From contig PTKD01000145.1 of the NCBI GenBank assembly GCA_002938115.1, positions 1 to 5,046 on the forward strand: DNA of 5,046 nt, given 5' to 3'. Shown piece by piece: positions 1 through 5,046 of this stretch; the stretch's first letter is position 1, and each line of letters starts with the position of its first letter. A program made the translations under genes and the position numbers. Origin of the DNA: Alphaproteobacteria bacterium MarineAlpha9_Bin7 (GTDB lineage Bacteria > Pseudomonadota > Alphaproteobacteria > UBA7887). The notes under the pieces were generated by a model that saw only the letters and a list, made by a program, of their open reading frames with translations, did not search any database and had not been told where the DNA came from.

Positions 1-90
1 ACAAGCAAGGTCAGCGTTCTAAAGGGTCTTCCAATCCTGTTGTGATGCCGTTGCAAATGGGTTTGTCTCGTTTTGTATGCAAGAAGCCAT

Positions 91-96
91 GGAAAG
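91..96 (+). promoter_or_regulatory. Ribosome binding site deciding the start of the ExbB-like gene
   Basis: The purine run GGAAAG lies 9 bases before the ATG at 106. An in-frame TTG at 73 would add 11 residues, but nothing resembling a ribosome binding site precedes it, and the extra residues (MYARSHGKIYA) are not needed for any recognisable motif. The ATG is therefore preferred. Confidence 0.5.
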
Positions 97-105
97 ATCT
101 ACGCT

Positions 106-786
106 ATGAACAACCCAAATGCACTACTTTACAAGTCGCTAATCATTAATTCTTTTGCGGGTCTTCTTGTTTACATTTCCTGGCTCCAGGGTTGGCTTCT
201 TCTGGTTTTTAAAAGTGACGCCAGTTATCTTAGTCTCGTGATGGCGGCGTTGTTTGTGATTTTCTGGATTATTAGTGCCTATCACATCGTTGTTATCAAC
301 CGCGAAATTGTTCGCTTTGAAACACGGCAGCCAGAGGGCATCGCTTCCGAATACTTTAATAAGCTTCGGGCCAAGAGCATCAAGTTGCATGGTAGGCCGG
401 TTGATCAGTTTATGCTGGCGAGCGCGTTGAGGGTTCGTCTGATGATGCCAATCCAGATTCTTCATTACGTAGCGAATATGTTGATCCTTCTTGGTCTTAT
501 CGGCACGGTGATAGGTTTTGTGATCGCGGTAGCCGGGCTGGGAGATAGTCTTGCTGGCGGTGAAAATTTACAAAGAGTCCAAGGTGTGCTCGGTCAAATC
601 GTCACCGGCATGGGCGTGGCGTTGTTCACGACCTTAGTGGGAGCGATTTTGGGAGGTCTGTGGCTGCAGCTACATTATCAAATTCTGGAAAGAGCCATTG
701 CCGGCCTTGTAGTTGATGTTGTTGAACATGCCGACATAGAAATTATTCCGGAGTTGGCCAATGTTGGCGGCACAAACCCGCAATAA
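106..786 (+). CDS. MotA/TolQ/ExbB-family proton channel subunit
   Basis: This is a 226-residue inner-membrane protein of the MotA/TolQ/ExbB superfamily, whose members form the channel part of stators that turn proton flow into mechanical work. Two hydrophobic segments lie near residues 10-35 and 41-62, then a cytoplasmic stretch (about 63-118), then two helices near 121-145 and 164-189. The third helix carries GLIGTVIGF (residues 130-138), matching the LLGTVxG signature of ExbB/TolQ. The fourth carries TGMGVALFTTLVGAILGG (167-184), matching the small-residue-rich helix that lines the pore. Length fits ExbB/TolQ (about 220-245) and is much shorter than ZorA. It is the first complete gene of a plus-strand operon, 90 bases before an ExbD-like gene, as expected for a channel and its partner. 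The superfamily call is firm; the cargo or machine driven is unknown. Confidence 0.85.
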   Translation: MNNPNALLYKSLIINSFAGLLVYISWLQGWLLLVFKSDASYLSLVMAALFVIFWIISAYHIVVINREIVRFETRQPEGIASEYFNKLRAKSIKLHGRPVDQFMLASALRVRLMMPIQILHYVANMLILLGLIGTVIGFVIAVAGLGDSLAGGENLQRVQGVLGQIVTGMGVALFTTLVGAILGGLWLQLHYQILERAIAGLVVDVVEHADIEIIPELANVGGTNPQ

Positions 787-876
787 GCACAATTGTAAAG
801 GTCGCTAGACGTGGCAATCGTAGGTTGGAGAGTCCGAAGACTGGCGACGGTAGGATGTTAGGCAGGATGCAATCTT

Positions 877-1470
877 ATGTCTCCTTTTGAGTTTTTTGGC
901 GAGGAGCGAGATCCTGCGGGCATAGCATTTCGCGATGTGTTGTTTCTGATGGTTTTCAGCCTTATTGTTGTCATCTTTTTGCTCACATTTCTAATTAATC
1001 CAATTAACAATCCCGAGGAAGTCCCTCTCCGTACTGAGATTTTGATAGAAGCTACTTGGCCGTCGGGTACTGCGTACGATCTTGATTTGTGGGGCATGGG
1101 ACCTGACGGGCAGCCAGTGGGCTGGGGCATCTTTGCGGCGGGTCCATCGCTAAACTTGGAACGAGACGATCGCGGCAAAATTAACGACGCGTCTCAGCTA
1201 AACTATGAATGGATGTCTATTCGTAATCTTGATCCCGGAGAGTATACGATCAACATACATCTCTACAGCGAGTTCAAAGAACCTCTTCCGGTGCCAGTAC
1301 AGATAAGGGTTACCGGTAAAGGTGACATTGGCGAAATATATTCTGGCGAGATCCTCCTTAAGCGCCGAAAGGAGGAAGTTACAGTGGTACGGTTTTCACT
1401 CGATCGTGATGGTGACTTAATCCCAGAAAGTATTCATAGTCTAAAGAAGGGGATCCTCGCGCACCGTTAG
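877..1470 (+). CDS. ExbD/TolR-like membrane-anchored protein with YfaP-like beta-sandwich domain
   Basis: A 197-residue protein with a short N-terminal tail, one membrane helix (about 20-41) and a large exported domain. The helix begins F-R-D-V-L-F-L-M-V-F, which resembles the F-I-D-V-M-L-V-L-L-I start of ExbD. D20 would then be the proton-carrying aspartate that ExbD, TolR and MotB use with their channel partner. Residues about 52-150 look like a beta-sandwich: ILIEATWPSG, then YDLDLWGMGPDGQPVGW, then NLERDDRG and LDPGEYTINIHLY. This recalls the W...DLDLxxxxPDG...PGxY pattern of YfaP/DUF2135 proteins. A DRDGD segment (176-180) near the end could bind a metal, but this is only a motif. A CAGGA sequence lies 9 bases before the ATG. 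It follows the ExbB-like gene, supporting a channel-partner role. The topology is clear; the family links are my pattern reading. Confidence 0.7.
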   Translation: MSPFEFFGEERDPAGIAFRDVLFLMVFSLIVVIFLLTFLINPINNPEEVPLRTEILIEATWPSGTAYDLDLWGMGPDGQPVGWGIFAAGPSLNLERDDRGKINDASQLNYEWMSIRNLDPGEYTINIHLYSEFKEPLPVPVQIRVTGKGDIGEIYSGEILLKRRKEEVTVVRFSLDRDGDLIPESIHSLKKGILAHR

Positions 1471-1472
1471 GA
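1469..1472 (+). promoter_or_regulatory. AGGA ribosome binding site overlapping the upstream stop
   Basis: AGGA sits 6 bases before the ATG at 1479 and overlaps the TAG stop of the ExbD-like gene. This favours the ATG over the in-frame TTG at 1473, which is only 2 bases from the previous stop and would have no spaced binding site. It also suggests translational coupling of the two genes. Confidence 0.5.
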
Positions 1473-1478
1473 TTGCTG

Positions 1479-1931
1479 ATGTCGGAACTTCTGAATTACC
1501 TCATTTTCTATGCTCTCTTCGCAGCGACAATCGGCTTTCTATTCGCGATGCTGTTCATAGGTGAGTTGCGGCGCTGGTGGATGCGTACTGCTACGGTTGG
1601 CGCTGGCCTTATAGCGCTTCTTATGCCACTTTTTGTAACCGCCAAAATACTGGGATACCCTGACCCCTGGCCGCCGGAGGGTCGTTATGAAGTGTTGGGT
1701 TGGCAAATCGCGGAGGTGGATCAAGCGTTTTTTGTCCTAGTCAAAAAGCCAGGCGATGACGTGCCGCACCATTACAAATTACCATTTAGACTTGACACTG
1801 CCTTAAAACTTCAGGAGGCAGAGCAACTTGGCAGCATTTTTCGCAATATTTCGTTGGTTGTCACGCGGGGACTCAGCGACGATTTGCCAGGCGCAGTGTT
1901 CACATTCGAGAAGGTGTTTCCCGATGAATAA
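1479..1931 (+). CDS. Two-helix membrane protein, paralog of the gene at 2040-2507
   Basis: I do not recognise a named family. The 150-residue product has two hydrophobic helices (about 6-28 and 37-56) separated by a basic loop containing RRWWMR, then a soluble tail of about 90 residues. The tail opens with LGYPDPWPP (58-66) and contains AFFVLVKKPG and HYKLPF (98-103). The same landmarks, with nearly the same spacing, appear in the second downstream gene (LGAPSPYLP, YLFVDLLG, VYQIPF), so the two are tandem paralogs. In the most likely topology the tail follows two helices and is on the same side as the N-terminus. It lies 8 bases after the ExbD-like gene, so it is probably co-expressed with the channel pair and may be a partner of it. 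The coding call is strong; the function is unknown. Confidence 0.75.
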   Translation: MSELLNYLIFYALFAATIGFLFAMLFIGELRRWWMRTATVGAGLIALLMPLFVTAKILGYPDPWPPEGRYEVLGWQIAEVDQAFFVLVKKPGDDVPHHYKLPFRLDTALKLQEAEQLGSIFRNISLVVTRGLSDDLPGAVFTFEKVFPDE

Positions 1932-2043
1932 CGGTGCACCATTGTTAGTGCGCAAAGCGTGGCATCAACACCGACCTATCACTTGTTGGCCAAAGTCGAG
2001 GGTTAATTATCAAATAGTCGTGTCGGGAGCCATCAGAACGTGA
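1924..2043 (+). CDS. Possible 39-residue bridging small ORF
   Basis: This open frame begins inside the end of the preceding gene (ATGAATAA, 8-base overlap) and its TGA overlaps the GTG start of the next gene (GTGA, 4-base overlap). It thus spans exactly the otherwise empty gap between two paralogs. A GAGAAGG purine run ends 9 bases before its ATG, a good position for a ribosome binding site. The product begins MNNGAPLLVRKAW, is basic and has no membrane helix or recognised motif. Against it: short frames arise by chance, and an ATG arises automatically when a gene ends with Asp-Glu codons GATGAA. It could be a small protein, a translational relay to the next gene, or chance. Confidence 0.3.
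   Translation: MNNGAPLLVRKAWHQHRPITCWPKSRVNYQIVVSGAIRT
2024..2029 (+). promoter_or_regulatory. Ribosome binding site supporting a GTG start
   Basis: CGGGAG ends 10 bases before GTG at 2040. The in-frame ATG at 2049 would be 19 bases away, too far, so the GTG is preferred. The GTG also overlaps the TGA of the 39-codon open frame. Confidence 0.45.
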
Positions 2044-2507
2044 CCTATATGTGGTTTTTAGCAGCCCACGTTGGATGCGTATTGATTGTTCTCGCCGCTG
2101 TTTTGTTAAAGTGGAAGAGGCTCAAGCCAATCGCCGTAATCTCCGGATCGGTGGCCCTGTGGATGCCTCTCATGGCCCATCTGACCACCCTCGGGGCGCC
2201 AAGTCCCTATCTTCCGGCCACCGAGGTTCGCGTGATCACGTCGGACTTAGATGAAACCCGTAACATCCTGTACCTCTTCGTTGATCTGTTGGGCAAGGAT
2301 TTTACTCCCCGCGTCTATCAAATTCCATTTGATCCAAGCAAGTTCGGTGGGCTTGTGGGCAACCCGGCATATCTCGTCGACCAGGTGCTGCAATTTCAAG
2401 CTGGGATCGGGGGCACGTACGAGGCAGTTTATATTGATTACGTGCCACCTGACCTGCTTAAAGATAATATGATGAGAGGGTGGCAAGCACCTCGTGCGGA
2501 TGACTGA
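2040..2507 (+). CDS. Two-helix membrane protein, paralog of the gene at 1479-1931
   Basis: A 155-residue protein with the same plan as the gene before the preceding small open frame: two hydrophobic helices (about 5-23 and 31-50) joined by a basic KWKRLK loop, then a soluble tail. Shared landmarks are LGAPSPYLP (51-59), a hydrophobic strand with LYLFVDLLG (77-85) and RVYQIPFD (91-98). Proline-to-proline spacing between the LGxPxP and PF motifs differs by only one residue between the two proteins, while overall identity is low, so the duplication is old. Its tail end (about 106-155) diverges, with a PPDLL segment and an acidic ADD end. No enzymatic motif is visible. Having two diverged copies next to each other suggests a hetero-oligomer or two non-equivalent partners of the ExbB/ExbD-like pair, which is inference. 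Confidence 0.75.
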   Translation: MTYMWFLAAHVGCVLIVLAAVLLKWKRLKPIAVISGSVALWMPLMAHLTTLGAPSPYLPATEVRVITSDLDETRNILYLFVDLLGKDFTPRVYQIPFDPSKFGGLVGNPAYLVDQVLQFQAGIGGTYEAVYIDYVPPDLLKDNMMRGWQAPRADD

Positions 2508-2730
2508 CCCATTGGCAGATGTTCAAAACGTCTCGCTACGTTCTCAAAATGGCGAGACAAAAGTTCACCAACAAGTCTTCTCAGGCCGACCAACCGGCTT
2601 CGCACAGAGGCTGCCGTTCGAAGGGAGGAGTTCTTGTTTTCAAGTACAACCTTTTGTTAAGAACTTGGATGATGCGGTGGCCCGGTCACTGTTAATTCAA
2701 GAGCCTTCCGGCCTCTCTCGGAATGAGTGA
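2500..2730 (+). CDS. Doubtful 76-codon ORF at the operon end
   Basis: This frame starts in ATGACTGA, overlapping the stop of the preceding gene by 8 bases, and ends 1 base before the convergent nosR stop codon. The product begins MTDPLADVQNV, is hydrophilic and shows no membrane helix, repeat or known motif. The nearest purine-rich site (GAGAGGG, 2474-2480) lies 19 bases before the ATG, which is too far. A stem-loop that could end nosR transcription lies inside it (2530-2558). An open frame of this length can occur by chance at balanced base composition, so the stretch may simply be the intergenic region between two convergent units. Kept only because of the tight overlap. Confidence 0.25.
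   Translation: MTDPLADVQNVSLRSQNGETKVHQQVFSGRPTGFAQRLPFEGRSSCFQVQPFVKNLDDAVARSLLIQEPSGLSRNE
2530..2558 (-). terminator. Candidate stem-loop terminator downstream of nosR
   Basis: GTCTCGC (2530-2536) and GCGAGAC (2552-2558) are perfect inverted repeats. With a further G-T and an A-T pair the stem reaches 9 bp around an 11-base loop. Read on the minus strand, the stem is followed at once by GTTTTG, a short T-rich tail. It lies about 170 bases past the nosR stop. On the plus strand it is followed by AAAAG, so it is not a good intrinsic terminator for the other operon. The T run is short, so strength is doubtful. Confidence 0.35.
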
Positions 2731-2731
2731 G

Positions 2732-4990
2732 TTATGAAGTGAGTGAACTACTTGCCAAGCCATCTCTCCGTTTGTGCTGCAGTATCAGGGGCGGGCAACG
2801 TTGATCGTCATAATACTCGACCTGACAGTCGAGGCATTGCAGGCACTCATTCATGTTGATGACGCCGCTTGGGGCGATTGCTCCAATCGGGCATGAATGC
2901 TCGCAAAGATGACACGGGCTGCCACATTCCGGGCGGCGCCTCAGCCTGTCAAAAAGGTGGTACCGTCCGGCGAGCGCAAGCACTGCACCGAGTGGGCAAA
3001 GATATCGGCAGTAGAAGCGTTCAATGAACAGGCCCAGGCCGAGCAACAACGAGGCGTACAGGACATAAGGCCACGCACGTTCAAAGTGCAGGCTGATTGC
3101 GGTTTTGAACGGTTCTATTTCGGCCGCTTTTGAGGCCCAGATCGGTGAGTGCAGGGCCAACCCAATAATGCCGACAGCAACGACGTATTTAATCACCCAT
3201 GTCTGTTTCTGGAGTGAATGGCGCACCGAGATCTGCGGCAGGCGAGCCAGAGCCCCCAGTTTCGCAAGCAGTTCCTGTAAGGCGCCGAACGGACACAGCC
3301 ACCCGCAAAACAGCCCGCGTCCCCATAAAACCAAAGTCATGAGGACGTAGCCTGTTAGAATCACTAATAAAGGATCAAACAGCACTACGTGCCAATCCGC
3401 TCCACGGATTGCCAACGTGATATAATTAATGACGCTGAGGATAGTTAGTTGTGCTCCCGCGATCCAGCCCAACCAAACGAAAGTTACCGTGAGCAACCCC
3501 ATACGCACAGTCAAATGTATCCGTCGCGAGCGAGCAAGCGCGGGTTGGAATAACATTGTGGCAGTGGTGGCTAAAAGCAGCGCTACGAGCCCTAGAATTG
3601 ACCATTGTTTGTCAATCCAAGTACGCTGCCAGTCACTAAGGGTACTTTCACGCCAGTTACCGAAACCGATGTAACTCGGCTCCTTGAAACCCGCATTTTC
3701 GAGTTCCATCGCCCCCCCGATGACATATTGTGGGGGTATTCGGTATGGCAGTGAAAAATTAGCGGAATTCTCTGGTTCTTCGTAACTGTCGTCTGCGATG
3801 ATGCGAAGTTCTACGGACCATTCTTGAAGTGGATCGAACCCACTTTCGGCAGGAATTCTAAACCATCCTGCTTGATGCAAAGAAGGTGCGCCGTCGATCG
3901 CGAGTCGATACACAGCGTAGAAATGTTTGGATTTCAGCGAAATCACGGTGTTGTTCTGCACTATATGGACGCGGTCAAACACATCAACCTGCCAGGGGTT
4001 GGGCGGCAACCAACTATATTTCCCAGAGGATGCAATCATCAGTTGGTGTTCACCAGACTCGATATCGCGTGAGATTTGGCGAAAAACTTTGTAACCGAAT
4101 AGATTGCGCCCGATTGATGGAGGTGTAACGAGTGCTGTGTGAAGTGTAATAAAGGGCGTATCGTCAGGGGCAACGTTTTGCTCAAGGACTGACGCCACTA
4201 CACCATGTTTGGACAACTCCCCTTGCACTGCTCTGCTACTGAGAGACATGCTTTGTATTGCTCCTTCGGCAACCAACTCAGGCCAGGTGTGCTCAGAAAA
4301 GCTATAGCGATCAAGCCATAGACCGCTCTGATCGGCGGAAATGAGACCCTTGAGTTCACCGACTGTAATTGCCGCTGCCGTTGTAGCCCTTCGCATAGCT
4401 TCTGCACTTACGGTCGCGCGCGAGACACCGTCGTAGTTCGTGGGGCGAAACCGATGCGCAGTTTTGAGGTTGATACCGTGCAGTTGCGATAGGAAGCGAT
4501 CAAGGTGTTCGTCTGAAAGTTTATGTCGCCCGATTAGTGGCTCATGATGCTCAAGCGTTCGATGGCCGCGTATGACGCCGTTAACGTCTAGTGCAACGAC
4601 GATGTCAAAAGAATGACCAGCATAGCCTGTTGGATGAACCGTCTCGTGAGTGGAAAAAAGATAACCTATTGCTTTCCCTTCCTGGGTGACGGTTGCGACC
4701 GGCGGGTTTCCTTCTATCTTGGGCACGCTATCGGAGTTCGGGAATAGGTCAGAAATAATCGATGTGGTGAGACGGCTGGCGAAAGGCTCGTCCATGTGGC
4801 TTGCCTCGCGCTTTTCTGGCGAGGGGTTGCTCGCCGCTCCTGGACCGATCGTGGTATCGGCATGCACGATGGAGCTTGTGTACACCAAAAAAACTGCAAC
4901 GAATAACGCGCTTCTCGCTAGTGCATTGTTTGCACAGCCCAATCGTGGACTCTTATTGGAGTGGCCTGAAATACACAAAATGGAACGCAT
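2732..4990 (-). CDS. nosR: NosR/NirI-family membrane flavo-iron-sulfur protein
   Basis: A 752-residue protein with the full NosR plan. A signal sequence ends near VHA-D (44/45). A periplasmic FMN-binding domain (about 95-215) contains DGVSRATVS (187-195), where T193 is the expected site of covalent FMN attachment. A long periplasmic region follows to about 460. About six helices span 463-660, with CGWLCP (562-567) and CRYLCP (661-666) at helix ends. The cytoplasmic tail carries two 4Fe-4S cluster motifs: C689, C693, C696, C700-P and C716, C719, C722, C732-P within the hallmark ECLQCLDCQVEYYDD. NosR supports N2O reductase activity and expression, probably by electron transfer across the membrane; NirI is a close relative tied to nitrite reductase, and I cannot fully exclude it. 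No nos gene follows it. The ATG has no clear ribosome site. TTG codon 17 (4942) follows AAGAG and would give a more usual 28-residue signal peptide. Confidence 0.85.
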   Translation of the reverse strand: MRSILCISGHSNKSPRLGCANNALARSALFVAVFLVYTSSIVHADTTIGPGAASNPSPEKREASHMDEPFASRLTTSIISDLFPNSDSVPKIEGNPPVATVTQEGKAIGYLFSTHETVHPTGYAGHSFDIVVALDVNGVIRGHRTLEHHEPLIGRHKLSDEHLDRFLSQLHGINLKTAHRFRPTNYDGVSRATVSAEAMRRATTAAAITVGELKGLISADQSGLWLDRYSFSEHTWPELVAEGAIQSMSLSSRAVQGELSKHGVVASVLEQNVAPDDTPFITLHTALVTPPSIGRNLFGYKVFRQISRDIESGEHQLMIASSGKYSWLPPNPWQVDVFDRVHIVQNNTVISLKSKHFYAVYRLAIDGAPSLHQAGWFRIPAESGFDPLQEWSVELRIIADDSYEEPENSANFSLPYRIPPQYVIGGAMELENAGFKEPSYIGFGNWRESTLSDWQRTWIDKQWSILGLVALLLATTATMLFQPALARSRRIHLTVRMGLLTVTFVWLGWIAGAQLTILSVINYITLAIRGADWHVVLFDPLLVILTGYVLMTLVLWGRGLFCGWLCPFGALQELLAKLGALARLPQISVRHSLQKQTWVIKYVVAVGIIGLALHSPIWASKAAEIEPFKTAISLHFERAWPYVLYASLLLGLGLFIERFYCRYLCPLGAVLALAGRYHLFDRLRRRPECGSPCHLCEHSCPIGAIAPSGVINMNECLQCLDCQVEYYDDQRCPPLILQHKRRDGLASSSLTS

Positions 4991-5005
4991 TATTAGGGCA
5001 ATACC

Positions 5006-5022
5006 ATGGAATCTTATTCCAT
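5006..5022 (-). promoter_or_regulatory. Inverted repeat upstream of nosR, candidate operator
   Basis: ATGGAAT-N3-ATTCCAT is a perfect 7-bp-arm palindrome ending 15 bases before the nosR ATG. On the minus strand it overlaps a weak -10-like TAAGAT (5011-5016), which lies 15 bases after a -35-like TTGTTT (5032-5037), so a bound protein could block transcription. It does not match the FNR/Dnr box TTGAT-N4-ATCAA usually seen before nos genes. The regulator is unknown and chance is possible. Confidence 0.3.
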
Positions 5023-5046
5023 TATTTCTTGAAACAACTAGGTATA

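Noticed and set aside
51..81. TTGCAA followed by TATGCA as a possible promoter for the plus-strand operon.
   Set aside because: The -10 match is only about half of consensus and the left edge hides whether transcription starts further upstream.
3..149. Open frame running from the left edge to TAA at 147-149, possibly the end of an upstream gene.
   Set aside because: It would overlap the ExbB-like gene by 44 bases, shows no recognisable motif, and without upstream sequence cannot be told from a chance open frame.
787..876. Short GTG frame (811-861) and ATG frame (855-890) in the gap between the ExbB-like and ExbD-like genes.
   Set aside because: Both have fewer than 17 codons, do not bridge the gap neatly, and have no convincing support as genes.
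106..2507. Assignment of the operon to the Zorya anti-phage system because of the MotA-like gene.
   Set aside because: The channel protein is far shorter than ZorA, the partner lacks an OmpA-type peptidoglycan-binding domain, and no ZorC, ZorD or ZorE-like gene is present.
2629..2665. AGTTCTT and AAGAACT inverted repeat, a possible second terminator.
   Set aside because: Only 7 weak pairs around a loop of about 23 bases with no T run after it on either strand.
2897..4128. Several plus-strand open frames of about 80 codons opposite nosR.
   Set aside because: They are antisense to a strongly conserved coding sequence, have no family features and are best read as shadows of nosR codon use.

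Overview
The window holds two unrelated, convergent transcription units. The right half is one long minus-strand gene for a NosR/NirI-family membrane flavo-iron-sulfur protein. This family belongs to nitrous oxide reduction and denitrification, so the source is most likely a denitrifying or N2O-respiring proteobacterium. That taxonomic guess rests on this gene alone; base composition looks roughly balanced.

The left half (about 106-2507, possibly to 2730) is a compact plus-strand operon of small membrane proteins. Gene 1 is a MotA/TolQ/ExbB-type proton-channel subunit. Gene 2 has one N-terminal membrane helix with an aspartate at its start, as in ExbD/TolR, but its exported part looks like a YfaP/DUF2135-type beta-sandwich rather than the usual small ExbD domain. 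Genes 3 and 4 are tandem, diverged paralogs, each with two membrane helices and a soluble tail sharing an LGxPxP...YxxPF pattern. A 39-codon open frame fills the gap between genes 3 and 4, overlapping both. A 76-codon open frame after gene 4 overlaps it by 8 bases and runs almost to the nosR stop.

Genes 1 and 2 together suggest a stator-like complex using the proton motive force, with genes 3 and 4 as membrane partners. The role is not recognisable from sequence. It is not TonB/ExbBD (no TonB in view), not Tol-Pal and not an obvious Zorya system (no ZorB-type OmpA domain, no helicase). The left edge is cut, so further operon members may lie upstream.

No nosZ, nosD, nosF, nosY or nosL follows the nosR-like gene: it runs straight into the convergent operon. 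The 224 bases between gene 4 and nosR contain a 9-bp stem-loop followed by GTTTTG on the minus strand, a weak candidate terminator for nosR. A 7-bp-arm inverted repeat just upstream of the nosR ATG is a possible operator. No tRNA, rRNA, CRISPR array, insertion sequence or gene-free stretch over 300 bases was seen.
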